Position numbers and translations under genes: made by a program
Notes under the pieces: generated by a model
Told to the model about the DNA's origin: nothing
Database searches by the model: none
Seen by the model: the letters and a program-made list of their open reading frames with translations, nothing else
Shown: positions 26,204 to 38,066 of the stretch, in pieces
Position numbering within the stretch: the stretch's first letter is position 1
Layout: each line of letters starts with the position of its first letter
Origin: Aspidiotus rigidus
Taxonomy: Eukaryota; Arthropoda; Insecta; Hemiptera; Diaspididae
NCBI GenBank assembly: GCA_035079385.1
Contig: JAVHKY010000012.1
Location: 3,950,501 to 4,014,500 of the forward strand
Length of the DNA stretch: 64,000 nt
Reading direction: 5' to 3'

Positions 26204-27667
26204 ATGGATAACTACACACTAAACACACCGACTTCTCACACCGGATCACCGATCTCTGACCTGAGCCAGCAGGACCAAGCGGCTGCTGCTCAGACGCACT
26301 CCCCGCAAGAGAAAAGGAACTTCTTGCCGCCACAAGATGTCCCTACCCCTGAAGATATGGAAATATATACCATCAGTTCAGAAGAAGACGATGATACTGT
26401 ACTACTAACCCTACCCAAGAGGCAGACTAACAGATTCCACCCCAAACCCCAGAACAAGGCAGCTAAAGCTCACCTAAAGAGATTAATAGCTCTGGGCATC
26501 CATAACTTTGCTCAAACTGGGGTAAAATATTGGGAACCACAACTAATGCACGAAGATTATCCTACCTACAAAGGAAGAAGAAGGCATGAATGCACTGCCA
26601 TGACCAACTACATAACCATGCTGGAAGAGAAGAAAAGGCCAGAAAACCCCATTAACACTCCCAGCACAAATCCCACCAAACCACCAAAGCTAAAGGATCT
26701 AACTGTCACCATCCCAAGATGCATCCTTCCTCCTTCAGGAAACAGAAGCAGAAGCCTTGAGAACAGCACTGAAAACCCAAATGGAAGTAAACGAAAACGA
26801 CTTTGTACCGATGAAGCAAAAGATTCCAAAGACTACTCCTCTGCCATAGAAAACCTACGGAAGGAATTAAGCCATGAGCGTAAGGCGAGACGCGAACTGG
26901 AAGACAAGGTAGCAACATTATCACTGCAATTTACCAGCCTGCATGAAGATATTCAAGAGCGAAGAAAACAAAAAGCTGAAGATATTCAAGAGCTAAGAAA
27001 ACAAATTGCTGAAACAGCTGAACTAGCCACAGAAGCTAAGAATTTAGTAGAGTCTATTCTGAAGCCAATACTAAATTCAATAACCACATCAGCAGCCTCC
27101 AACGAGAAGAAAGAGGCCACTGGAGCTCCAAAGAAGAAAACCTATCCTAATGCTATTGGCACAACATCCATTCCAAACCATCCCAGTAGCCAAATACCAG
27201 GAAACGGACCTGCTGCCACCCATGTAAGGAAAATGCAGAACCAACACATAGCTACCACCAACAAAGACAAAGAAATCGTCAGTAACTTCCCACAGACTAC
27301 ACCTGAAACAGAAGATGAGTACACTATAGTAACTCGCCGAAAAAAGAAAACAGAAAATAAACAGAAGCCTGCACGACTAAATCCCGCTTCCCAGAAGAAA
27401 CGTCTCACTCCTAAAGTCCCCACTGTTCGTATCCATGGAATACACCAAAACATAACTAAGGAAGACATAATAAAACGCATTGTCAAACGCTATAGCGAAG
27501 CACCTGAAGATATACAACTGTTTCCGTGCGAAAACCCAAAATATCCTGGTGCCAATTTTGCAGTGGTCACCACTTCTCGAAGCCTCCACACCAAAATGTC
27601 AAAACATCACAGTATTAGACTTGGATGGACTATGTGTCGGATTGACACTGTTTCGAACACCACCTAA
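26204..27667 (+). CDS. ORF1 (Gag-like RNA-binding protein) of non-LTR element
   Basis: 487 codons from a true ATG (MDNYTLNTPTSHTG) to TAA with no disruption. Residues 1-90 are low-complexity and acidic. Residues about 95-150 hold HLKRLIALGIHNFAQTGVKY. Residues about 214-290 are a charged coiled-coil (ENLRKELSHERKARRELEDK onward). Residues about 405-483 are an RRM-like or Gag-type module starting VRIHGIHQNITKEDIIKRIV. Non-LTR ORF1 proteins bind the element RNA. The usual CCHC knuckles after this module are absent because the reading frame ends at the ORF1/ORF2 deletion junction. Four fragmentary relatives in the window are broken, so this is the only intact ORF1. Confidence 0.8.
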   Translation: MDNYTLNTPTSHTGSPISDLSQQDQAAAAQTHSPQEKRNFLPPQDVPTPEDMEIYTISSEEDDDTVLLTLPKRQTNRFHPKPQNKAAKAHLKRLIALGIHNFAQTGVKYWEPQLMHEDYPTYKGRRRHECTAMTNYITMLEEKKRPENPINTPSTNPTKPPKLKDLTVTIPRCILPPSGNRSRSLENSTENPNGSKRKRLCTDEAKDSKDYSSAIENLRKELSHERKARRELEDKVATLSLQFTSLHEDIQERRKQKAEDIQELRKQIAETAELATEAKNLVESILKPILNSITTSAASNEKKEATGAPKKKTYPNAIGTTSIPNHPSSQIPGNGPAATHVRKMQNQHIATTNKDKEIVSNFPQTTPETEDEYTIVTRRKKKTENKQKPARLNPASQKKRLTPKVPTVRIHGIHQNITKEDIIKRIVKRYSEAPEDIQLFPCENPKYPGANFAVVTTSRSLHTKMSKHHSIRLGWTMCRIDTVSNTT

Positions 27668-27945
27668 AGAGGATAAATAAAATCCCAAATGATCAATGCC
27701 CCTGCGGATTTGACATTGAAAACGCAAAACATGTGTTCACTGATTGCATTCGCTTTGTCAGCAACAGACCACTCGACTGGAATAAGCTGGAAAGCTATCA
27801 CCTACCATATCTCAATCAGGTTATGCTGAAACTATGGAAATTAGAAAACCAATTGTTCATCATAAAGAACACACCAACCGAAGACGATCAGTTTGCACCG
27901 AAACCAAGACACCAAATTTCACCATCACCATCATCTACATCTTAA
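27652..27945 (+). pseudogene. C-terminal end of ORF2 (zinc-finger tail)
   Basis: In another frame overlapping the end of ORF1, the sequence reads FEHHLKRINKIPND, then CPCGFDIENAKHVFTDC, and stays open to TAA at 27943-27945. The CxCG...H...C pattern is the zinc-binding tail that follows RNase H in ORF2 of several non-LTR clades. Everything upstream in ORF2 is deleted, with the junction near 27640-27655, so this is a remnant without a start codon. Confidence 0.7.
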
Positions 27946-28391
27946 TTAATAAGTAACGTAAGCTAAGTACGGAGTCACCTCTACAGAGCAGAAATCCTCC
28001 AGGATAAGACTCTGGGGGCCTCCGTGGCTGGCAAGAAGTTTATTAATTGACAACTGCTGTCCGCAATATTGGGAGAACACTGTCTTGGCCAATTCCCCAA
28101 TACTGCGAGTCGACTGTAAGAACCCTCTGCCAGGAGCGACCTTTTGGCAGAGGCTATCCTATAATAATGCTTATTACGCGGAAATACACTAGCGCCAGGG
28201 AGAAAGTTCCCATTGGCGAACCCCCCCCACAAAAAAAAAAAAAGGTTAATCATTCTTCAAATATTTTTTGTTCAAAAGTTAGAGCAAGAAAATGAAAATA
28301 AAATTATCTCTTTGAATCTTTTAGGGTACACAGCATCACTTGGGATGTTGAATTACCCATGGCTATCGAACTCTTTTTCTCCGATAGTTTC

Positions 28392-28862
28392 TTCGCCCAC
28401 TCTTTGATTCCATGTTTCGGTAGATTCGAATTTCTGCGCTGGTAGACTACCAGGCTTAAACGACTAGGATGTGACCGATCAGGATTGCGCAAAGCAATAG
28501 TGGCATGCAGCTCGTGTTTGGCACATTCATATAGCCCCAAACTGTGTCCTAAAGCGATCGCTACCCCACCTATTTATGGATTCTAGAAATGCAATAGTAT
28601 CAATGAATTCAATTTTACAAAACTTTCTTTGTGTTCGAGCGCACAACTTACTTTGAAACACTCTTTGTGGTCGGTGATTCCGACTACTTAACCCAGGAGA
28701 TCCAATTTTGGTGATTTGCAGTCACTATTAATGTCTGTGCGTTTTTTTTTTTTTTTGGTTTGCCTGCAAGATTTTAATGGTACATACCGACCCAGACTTT
28801 GTTTTCAAACTTGGACAAAACCTTTATGGCTCCGGTCTTCGTTTTATTCTCCTGACCAGGAT
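28392..28862 (-). pseudogene. TET dioxygenase-like fragment, copy 2 (broken)
   Basis: Homologous to 13640-14162 and in the same order. Block a (28788 to about 28860) reads NKTKTGAIKVLSKFENKVWV and ends at a GTATGT donor. Block b (28642-28734) reads NSDCKS...DHKECFK, with TAA at 28688-28690 where copy 1 has a sense codon. Block c (about 28392-28582) starts after a TTCTAG acceptor and reads GGVAIALGH, ECAKHELHATIALRNP, SHPSRLSLVVYQRRN and KHGIKEWAKK. This is the iron-ligand His and 2-oxoglutarate Arg segment of TET enzymes. It is preceded by another TAA (28574-28576) in the NP-x-IGG position. The splice phases agree with a TET gene. Copy 2 keeps the ~65 bases deleted from copy 1, and copy 1 keeps the DEQ...DKFG exon start lost here. 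Confidence 0.82.
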
Positions 28863-29514
28863 TTCATTTGTCAGGCAAATGTCTTTCAGGTAAGCGCCTT
28901 CATGTAAATGTCACGTAATCAATTGAGATAGTTAAGGGGGGTTCAAGCATAGTTACGTGGATGTTGTGAGCCAGGGGTTACGTGACCAAGGTTTTTGTGG
29001 ACGCTGAGGTGGAATTCTGACGAGGAGATAGGGACGTTGTAAGCAAGGGTTGGGATGGGAACAGCGTCCGCTTGGAGTTTGAGAGTACGAAAATGGTCTT
29101 CAAAGTAAATTGACAGATGCTGTCCAGCAATAGCTTGCGTGTTGAAGAGTTCAAAATCCCGAATTGAGTTGCGTAATGTTCTCCGGTGAACTTTTGATGT
29201 CCCTATCCATGGTGGAGGAGGACAACGGCCTTGTGATGCCATCGACATAGAAGCTGCATGACAGTTTTTTTGGACAAAAATATGAGTTCTACCTTTTGAG
29301 CGGACTTGTTCGTATTTGATGAGGTCATCCTGTGATTTAGAGGATTACACCTTACGTGGGGATTTGATGGTGATGTAAATATCCTGTGTCCATCACAGGA
29401 CGTGACCCGATTTAATATACTCCTCGAGAAGAGGGACTGGAGCTTTTGGCTGCTTGAAGATTGTAGCTTACCTCGAGTTATATTAGGACATCCTTCTACC
29501 TGGGCTAAAATTGA
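28863..29514. other. No supported gene
   Basis: A minus-strand frame of about 100 codons (28943-29248) has no recognised domain. No repeat or mobile-element end was seen. Confidence 0.4.
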
Positions 29515-31373
29515 GTAGGTATGTACTAAAATGAAAACCCTTAAAATTATTCGCGGTCAAGTATACAATATATTCGTATTTAGTTTATTGTTCATGTATT
29601 TTTCACAATATCATTTTCCACATTTCTCCTTGTCCAACTATTTTTCTTCTCTAATTCAAAAACCATTTGCTTATTTTGTACGTCTTGTATCTAGATTTGT
29701 ACTATCAATCATTCTTGCGTAATTCGATCTCACTTAAATCATTGTACGATATCAGTGAAACCGATATCTATACCGTAAGATTCTGTGAATTTCTGGCGCA
29801 GGTTTTCAGTTGTGTACTTTCATTTACATCAGCTCACACGTTCGTCGACTTATCTTGATCATTTGAAAAAATAATATAATCATATTATGAATAAGCACAC
29901 CATGTACATGTGTATATTGATGAAATAACATAATAAAATTTCAAATTTTCATGGAAGAAAGGCGATTGTTTAAGAAGAATGTTCACTATCTGCCCTTTTC
30001 CCGTTGAATTTGGTTTTTTGGGTGCTGAAGCTTGCTGTATTATCTTGATTCGAAAGGATTCCATAATAAGTGATAAATTGTCACACGCGAAGATATGAAG
30101 TCAAACCCGGGTAATGACAAAGAAAAAAAATACTGCAAGATTTTAAATTTTTGGGCATCTAGTTAGAAAAACTATGCCTGATACCTAGGTGTTTGATTTT
30201 ATCTAGGATGATGACGAAGATTCCGATGATAAAGAATCCGATGACGGAGAACCGGGACCTGTGTACACAGAACTGAGCTGTGACCTGCTTTGAATATAAT
30301 TGGTAAGAGAAGTCATTATTTATACAACACGTCCGTCCTTTTCAAAAGTCAATGCTAATGAAGTCTTCTACATCTTTATTTTCAGAAAGTCACGGAGCCT
30401 CAACCCATCTGCTGTATATATTTGTATGTAATTTATTGTTCATGTATTTTTTACAATATCATCTTCCACATTCCTTCTTGTCCACCTCTTTTTCTTCTCG
30501 CATTTAAAAACCATGTATTTATTTTGTATGTGCTGTACGTATATCTATCTTTGTATTATTAGTCATTCTTGCCAGGTTTGATCTCACTTCAATCATTGTA
30601 ATACGTAAATGTTTAATATTCCTGTTATACACCACAAAAATAACCCGACTCAAACTCTGATGAGAGGAGGGTATTTATAGAGCGCGTCCATTTATGAAAC
30701 CTTTCTCTTTTATTTTAAGATGAACATTTCCAATCTGTCAAGTGGAGATGTGAGTAGAAATTAAATTGGACTTGAGGATTATTATTAATACATATTGAAT
30801 TATATTTCTATTTGTATACATGTTCAACATCATCTCGATTTTTCATATTTTTCCTACTTGTCGCTTTTTTTTTTTCAGTAAGTATCTACACTTTTCTTCC
30901 CTCTTTCTTTGTCAAAACATTTCCAAATACTTCGAACGAGTTCGTTTTTATGCAAGCAGAAGCTGAATTTTTTATTTCATGATTTTCGCGGTTTATTTTG
31001 ATAGGTATCCTGGAAACTGTTTACAGACTCTAAAAGTGTAAAATATATATTATAAGTTCACTGTTTTGTTTCCCCATGATTTCCAACTCACAAAAATTGA
31101 TAAGATGCATAGAAAATCATAAAGAGAAGTATGAGATTTATAGATTTTGATGAATCGTATTCATAAGTACACTTACGATGCGGTGAATTATAGCGGGTTC
31201 AGGGTGAGCTTTTTTCTAGGACCTTTTAAACAGAAATTTTTCAACGTTTTGTACAATTTTCTCAACCGACAGTATTTTGTAAGGAGTCGAGCTCACTTCT
31301 TCCAGAGTACAGTCTGAAGGTAAAATATGACTCGGTTCAACACCGAGGGCAACAAATATATGCAGCCTAAATC
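29515..31373. repeat. Left part of repeat mosaic, with acidic exon-like block
   Basis: 29515-29720 and 30384-30560 both resemble the tail unit found repeatedly at 37-41 kb (TTCATGTATTTTT, CACAATATCAT, CTTGTCCA boxes). At 30206 an acceptor-like TTTTATCTAG precedes GATGATGACGAAGATTCCG, coding for a D/E-rich stretch that ends at TGA near 30291. A GGTAAGAG donor follows, and then a TTTATTTTCAG acceptor at about 30375-30385. The same arrangement recurs at 37.6, 39.85 and 40.7 kb. No known family. Confidence 0.6.
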
Positions 31374-31699
31374 ATGAAATTAGGACCTCGAAGACCGGAA
31401 CATCATAATATCTCAAGTTATGAAATAAATCTCAAGTCTCCAGAGGAAAAGCAAATTTGCTTCCTATTTCGTTTTTTTATTTTTATTTTTTTTTTCTCCC
31501 AAAGTGCCCACTTAGAATTGGTGTGTTTTAATATACCACAACAAAACGTAAGAAGGCTTAAAGTTGTATTTTTCAACTTTTTCACTTTTTCTTCTTCTTA
31601 TTTATTTTTTTTTTTGTTTACATTTATGCATGCGTGTAATTTTTTTCCCCCTATTCATTTTTTTTTTTTTTGGTTTTGTTTTATATTGTTTTTTTAAAG
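31374..31699. repeat. T-rich segment duplicated at 33.04 kb
   Basis: From AGCAAATTTGCTTCCTATTT at about 31450, the sequence is collinear with 33042-33275, through the phrases GTGTGTTTTAATATACCACA and TTTATGCATGCG. Both copies abut pieces of the non-LTR element, so the segment travelled with the mosaic. Confidence 0.7.
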
Positions 31700-32087
31700 G
31701 TTACGTGTGAAAAGGCAAGTCACGTTTCCCTCTGGCGCAGTACTGATCACATGCTCCACAGAAGAACAGATAGCCGACCTCAGAGCAATCGCTACAAAAC
31801 ATGGGATAACAGAAAAAGAACAAACTCCTAAAGTCCCCACTGTTCGTATCCATGGAATACACCAAAACATAACTAAGGAAGACATAATAAAACGCATTGT
31901 CAATCGCTATAGCGAGGCACCTGAAGACATACAACTGTTTTCGTGCGAAAACCCAAAATATCCTGGTGCCAATTTCGCAGTGGTCAACACTTCTCTAAGC
32001 CTCCACACCAAAATGTCAAAACATCACAGTATTAGACTTGGATGGACTATGTGTCGGATTGACACGGTTTCAAACACTACCTAAGTC
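31700..32087 (+). pseudogene. ORF1 C-terminal fragment, non-LTR copy B
   Basis: About 125 codons: AVLITCSTEEQIADLRAIA, a module missing from copy A, followed by the RRM-like part VRIHGIHQNITKEDII to IDTVSNTT and a stop. It lacks everything upstream. At the end it switches at once to GTCACGGAGCCTC, the tail-unit sequence, exactly as copies at 37.01 and 39.27 kb do. Copy B shows that copy A itself has lost a piece before its RRM-like module. Confidence 0.75.
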
Positions 32088-32160
32088 ACGGAGCCTCAAT
32101 CTATCTATTGTATATAATTTGTATGTAATTTATTTGTTCATGTATTTTTCACAATATCAT
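32088..32160. repeat. Tail-unit fragment between two non-LTR pieces
   Basis: About 75 bases beginning GTCACGGAGCCTCAATCTAT match the start of the tail unit. They end at CACAATATCAT, where a second non-LTR fragment begins. Confidence 0.75.
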
Positions 32161-33041
32161 CCTAAAGAGATTAATAGCTCTGGGCATCCATAACTTTGCT
32201 CAAACTGGGGTAAAATATTGGGAACCACAACTAATGCACGAAGATGATCCTACCTACAAAGGAAGAAGACAGTATGAATGCACTGCAATGACCAACTACA
32301 TCACCATGCTGGAAGAGAAGAAAAGATTAGAAAACCCCATTAACACTCTCAGCACAAATCCCTCCAAACCACCGAAACCACCAAAGCTAAAGGATCTAAC
32401 TGTCATCATATCCTTCCTCCTTCAGGAAACAGAAGCAGAAGCCTTGAGAACAGCACTGAAAACCCAAATGAAAGTAAACGTAAACGACTTTATACTGATG
32501 AAGCAAAAGACTCCAAAGACAACTCCTCTACCATAGAAAACCTACAGAAGGAATTAAGCCATTAGCGTAAGGCGAGACGCGAACTGGCAGACAAGGTATC
32601 AACATTATCACTGCGGATTACCAGCCTGCATGAAGCTATTCAAGGGCCAACAAAACAAATTGCAGCCACTCCACCATCCTTAGCAACGCAGATCACAAAC
32701 CAACCTGAAAAAGCTGAACTAGCCCCAGAAGTTAAAATTTAGTAGAGTCTATTCTGAAGCCAATACTAAATTCACTAACCACATCAGGAGCCTCCAACAC
32801 GAAGAAAGAGGCCACTGGAGCTCCAAAGAAGAAAACCTATGCTAATGCTATTGGCACAACATCCATTCCAAACCATCCCAGTAGCCAAATACCAGGAAAC
32901 GGACCTGCTGCCACCCATGTAAGGAAAATTCAGAACCAACACATAGCTACCACCAACAAAGACAAAGAAATCGTCAGTAACTTCCCACAGACTACATCTG
33001 AAACAGAAGATGAGTATCCTATAGTAACTCACCGAAAAAAG
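32161..33041 (+). pseudogene. ORF1 middle fragment, non-LTR copy C
   Basis: Starts inside ORF1 at the LKRLIALGIHNFAQTG coding region and runs to the EDEYPIVTHRKK region, matching copy A residues about 92-385. It is broken by indels and stops, for example TAG in place of the ATG in CATGAGCG at about 32562. It retains a segment (TPPSLATQITNQ-like) that copy A lacks. It ends by joining the duplicated T-rich segment. Confidence 0.75.
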
Positions 33042-33300
33042 AGCAAATTTGCTTCCTATTTGGTTTTTTTTTTTTTTTGTTTCTCCTAAAATGCCCACTT
33101 AGCATGGGTGTGTTTTAATATACCACAACAAAACGTAAGAAGGCTTAAAGTTGTAATTTTCAACTTTTCACTTTTTTTTTTTTTTTTTTTTTTTCGTTCA
33201 CATTTATGCATGCGCGTAATTTTTTTCCTCCTATTCTTTATTTTTTTTGTTTTGTTTTATATTGTTTTTTTTTTGTTTTGTTTTTGTTTTTTTTTTTTGT
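33042..33300. repeat. T-rich segment, second copy
   Basis: Direct copy of the segment at about 31450-31690, followed by long T and TTTTG runs. Length differences lie mainly in the T runs. Confidence 0.7.
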
Positions 33301-36057
33301 GTGTTTTTCTTTCATGGTTGGATGTCATAAAAAAAAATAAAATAAACGAGCATTCAATCAAAAAAGCGACAGAAGCTAACAATTGGTTGTTACACAAATA
33401 AAAGATCATACAGACTGCAGCTTAGAGCGTTTACAGATGGTTTCAGTAGCCACCTTTTACCCACCTTTTTATAATTACGTATAAACTTCACCCTTCAGTA
33501 ATGATCCCACTTGGTCATATTTTTAAAATAGCAAATATTCTGTTTTCAAAATTTAGAAGTTGAAGACTGAATGTTTTCAAGGAATTGAATCGGAAAAAAG
33601 GATGTGGCCTCGAGATAGCCCGTGATCAATTTGTTTTTTTACTTTGTACCATCTATACCCGGAGTAATGATCAGTGGTGCAGGAGAACTTTAAGCCCGAA
33701 TCTTTTTTGGGAGATTCGAACTCGAGAATTTCAAATATTGGTAGAATCGCCTAATTTCATATTCACAGCATTTTATTGAGGTAGAAAGACCAAAAAATTT
33801 TATTCAGAAATCGGCTTTCAAAGAGAGAGATGAGAGAAAGCAGAATGACCGGAAAACTTTCTTCTTCCTAAATTTTTTGTCTTTTCTGTATGCGTATTAT
33901 GTATACAATTTTTTTTCATTTATCTGCTTGGCCTGATACAGTATTTCTTCAGAAATTTTTCAATTTTCCAAGCGCCAACAATTCATTTACCTACGTTTTT
34001 CCATTTTCATTACACTGCTTCCTGAAACCCCAGACATGAAGTTCATAACCGGGCTCTTAGCTAGCCAAAATAGCTATCATTTCACCTATTGTTAACTACA
34101 TCACTCATTTTCAGAACCAAGACACGTGACTTTTATTTTAGATTGCACTTTTTCAAAGAGTCTGTACTCGTTATATGTGGGTCTGGAGATGTTCTATGGA
34201 CTCTTCACGTTTCTTATCTAGTGTATCTGTAGGACAAAGTCCTATCCGTAGTCGAATGATAAAAACTGACGGAATAGTACACAAATTATACGAACATTTT
34301 TACTGCAATACAACGTATGCAGATTATAGCTGGAGCTCAAAGCTCGAGACTCCGTAAGATTCACAACATTGTTACTTTGCACATAGCCAGATGGAGGATT
34401 CAGACAGAATCAGTGTTTGGTCCACCACTTCTGCCGTACTTTTACCATAAGTGGCTCACATTTAGGTATTGAACTCAACAGAATTTACAATACATATATT
34501 CAGGAAGTAACCAGGTGGAAGATTCAGACAAAATCAGAATTAGTGAAGAGTCTATTCAACACCGAACCCAGTGGTCAAAACAATAAAGAACTTTCCTGAA
34601 ATATTTTTGAACATTTGATGAAAGATGTCTTGCGACAATGACTTTCATTTTTTTCTGTTATGTTCATAACATTTTTTCCACCCCCGAAGAAACGAGTACT
34701 ATTTTGTGATACCTTCGAACCAAGTATAGCCTCTTTGTCATGAGGGGAATTGACGTAATCTTTCTTTCCCGGTAATTTTGAAACTTGTCATACTCCTCAA
34801 CCTAATTACAAATATGAGAAAGATTTACCCGGATTTTGAAATATTATAAGTCTTTCAAGCAGGATTGTTGTTATAAAAATGGAAACAAAGGAAGACATTG
34901 TCTTCCATTCATGATGGAAAATTACATTCGTGTAGAAGTTTTTCCCATTGTTTCCTAACCCTATCAAAGTCAAACGATTTCTGTAAAATGTGAGTTTCAA
35001 TAAGTATTTTTTTCAATCATATTTTCCTTCTTTTTTCGATCATTTGCAAGGTCAAATTCTTAATTTTTGTCTCTTGTTTTGATTTTCCTACCTTAAAATG
35101 CTGTACATTACCATGGTGGATATAGAAAAAGAAATGGGAGGAGGTGAAAATTTCCCACGTCAACGCCGAAAAATGTTTTTTCGCTTCCTCCTCTCCCAAT
35201 TTCTGGGAGATTATGAGCACCGCTTTTTTCTTCAATTTTTCCTCTGAGGGCAGAATTTGTATGGAATGGTTTGATGGTTGAAATATTTGGAATTCCTTCA
35301 CAAGAAATCAATTTGTTCTGTGAGCCCATCATCATTTCTCTTGCACCACAGACACTATATTCAGAACCACCACCGCCTCCTCCTCCACCTTGCCAAGAAC
35401 AATTTTCTAGGGTACCTCCAATGGACCACCAACGTGACTGATTTTTTTGTATGATGGTTGAATAATTATTATCACATGTATTTATTATTTTTCAACCTCC
35501 CTCCATTTTAAAGAGAAATTCTTTTTAATTTGTAATTGTCTTTTTTTTATTCTCTCTTTTCTCTTCTTCTTTTTTTTCTTTTTCATAGTTTTAATCCTCT
35601 ATATATTCAAGTTTTATTCCCTATTTGCATAAGTTTTATTTTTCCTCTAGTCAACGTTTTTCCTCTTGTATTATTTTTCCAATTTTTTTTTTTTTTTTTT
35701 TTTTTTCACTAATTGTATTTTATTCAGAAGTTTCATACTGTTATGTTTCTCCCCCTTCTTTCAGATGTCATCATATTATTGTTATTGTTGTTTTTTTCTT
35801 TTCTTTAATCTGTTGTTGTTTTTGTTGATTTTTCTTTTTGTTTCTTTCTCCCCCGGAGTGTCGCGGAGCGAGAACATCATTTACATGTACCTAGCTTAAG
35901 CACGATTCATTTTTGGTTACATCGTACTCGCAGACAAAGTTACGAATTCTATCTCTTATATACGAGTACGATGTAGCCCTCGATGTGATAAAACTATGAT
36001 AAAATTATGATGAAAAAATATAAATTCAGTTCGTTATCGCCTTTATAATCTTTTTTA
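33301..36057. other. No supported gene; T-rich low complexity
   Basis: No recognised coding region. 35520-35860 is strongly pyrimidine-rich with T and TTC/TTG runs. A palindromic TACGAGTACGATGTA-type phrase is repeated inverted near 35920-35970. Confidence 0.4.
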
Positions 36058-37013
36058 GGCCATCCAGGTACGACGCACTGCCTGGGGGGAGACTGTTTCG
36101 TTCGTTCTCGTGGGAACTTTATGGATAACTACACACTAAACACACCGACTTCTCACACCGGATCACTGATCTCTGACCTGAGCCAGCAGGACCAAGCGGC
36201 TGCTGCTCAGATGCACAACCCGCAAGAGAAAAGGTTCTGCTTGCCGCCACAAGATGTTCATACCCCTGAAGACATGGAAAGGCATACCATCAGTACAGAA
36301 GAAGACGATGATACTGTACAACCAACACTACCCAAGAGGCAGACTAACAGATTCCACCCCAAACCCCAGAACAAGGCAGCTGAAGCTCACCTAAAGAGAT
36401 TAATAGCTCTGGGCATCCATAACTTTGCTCAAACTGGGGTAAAATATTGGGAACCACAACTAATGCACGAAGATGATCCTACCTACAAAGGAAGAAGACA
36501 GTGAATGCACTGCCATGACCAACTACATCACCATGCTGGAAGAGAAGAAAAGATTAGAAAACCCCATTAACATTCCCAGCACAAATCCCTCCAAACCACC
36601 GAAACCACCAAAGCTAAAGGATCTAACTGTCACCATCCCAAGCTGCATCCTTCCTCCTTCAGGAAACAGAAGCAGAAGCCTTGAGAACAGCACTGAAAAC
36701 CCAAATGAAAGTAATTAACGTAAACGACTTTGTACTGATGAAGCAAAAGACTCCAAAGACAACTCCTCTAACATAGAAAACCTACAAAAGGAATTAAGCC
36801 ATGAGCGTAAGGCGAGACGCGAACTGGCAGACAAGGTAGCAACATTATCACTGCAAATTACCAGCCTGCATGAAGCTAACCCAAAATATCCTGGTGCCAA
36901 TTTTGCAGTGGTCACCACTTCTCTAAGCCTCCACACCAAAATGTCAAAACATCACAGTATTAGACTTGGATGGACTATGTGTCGGATTGACACGGTTTCA
37001 AACACTACCTAAG
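36058..37013 (+). mobile_element. Non-LTR deletion derivative, copy D
   Basis: Starts within the 5' UTR (GGCCATCCAGGTACGACGC), keeps the ORF1 ATG at 36121 and reads about 127 codons before an indel shifts the frame at 36500. It has TAA at about 36716 (ESN then stop) and an internal deletion that joins GCATGAAGCTA directly to ACCCAAAATATCC. It ends with the ORF1 C-terminal code and then the tail unit at 37014. The protein is not producible. Confidence 0.8.
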
Positions 37014-38066
37014 TCACGGAGCCTCAATCTATCTATTGTATATAATTTGTATGTAATTTATTTGTTCATGTATTTTTCACAATATCGTCTTCCACATTCC
37101 TTCTTGTCCACCTCTTTTTCTTCTCGCATTTAAAAACGTGAACATTTAATGGCGTAGACTGTACGCAAGGAGATACATCCCTAATTGAACTTTTTTCATT
37201 CTTTTCCACAGTTCTTCCAACCCACTCATCTTGGGAGGAACATCATTGTCCATTTCTAAGGCCCGGAACAATTTTTCAAGAAGATTTCTTTGAAACAGGT
37301 TTGCCTAAAACATCTACCGTGGTAAGAGTGATGAGATGAGAGGAGGATCTGCATTGACACGTTATTAGAGTTCGTGAGTATTTGGGCGATCCAAGAAACG
37401 TTAAAGTGTAATTAGGAGGAATCTTTGAATGTTTTTTTGTAGTTCAGTATCTCGTCACAAATAATCATGGTGGGTCCCAATTCATATAATGTAAAATATA
37501 GAGATCAGTCATCAAAATCGACTTCATTCTAAATCCTGACTCGCGCATATCCTGAGAGATCGCAAGATTTTTAATTTTTTGCTATTTAGTTAGAAAAACA
37601 ATGCCTGATACCTAGGGGTTTGATTTCATCTAGGATAATGACAAAGAACCGGGACCTGTGATACACAAAACTGTGACCTACTTTGAATATAATTGGCAAA
37701 AGAAGTCATTATTCATGAAATACGTTCTTTTCTGAAGTCAATGATAGTGAAGTCTTCTACCCCTTTATTTTCAGAAAGTAACGGAGCCTCAATCTATCTA
37801 TTGTATATAATTTGTATGTAATTTATTTGTTCATGTATTTTTCACAATATCGTCTTCCACATTCCTTCTTGTCCACCTCTTTTTCTTCTCGCATTTGAAA
37901 ACGTGAACATTTAATGGCGTAGACTGTACGCAAGGAGGTACATCCCTAATTGAACTTTTTTCATTGTTTTCCACAGTTCTTCCAACCCACTCATCTTGGG
38001 AGGAACATCATTGTCCATTTTTAAGGCCCGGAATAATTTTTCAAGAAAAATTCTTTGAAACAGGTT

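Larger units (their letters stand above)
25370..28243 (+). mobile_element. Non-LTR retrotransposon deletion derivative (copy A)
   Basis: Parts in order: 5' UTR (to 26203) beginning with CCCCCTCAGGGGGG and a GCATCAG/CTGATGC stem; ORF1 (26204-27667); the C-terminal end of ORF2 (to 27945); a 3' UTR with a GCAATATTGGG/CCCAATACTGC stem and a CTCTGCC/GGCAGAG stem; and 13 As at 28231-28243. Endonuclease, reverse transcriptase and RNase H are missing, so the copy is non-autonomous. Its true 5' end is probably split by the smaller element, with the piece upstream of 24558 belonging to it. Related copies lie at 31.7, 32.2, 36.1 and 38.1 kb. Confidence 0.8.

Noticed and set aside
36880..36890. The internal deletion in retroelement copies D and E as a spliced intron
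   Set aside because: The equivalent positions in copies A and C lack GT-AG borders, so a genomic deletion fits better.
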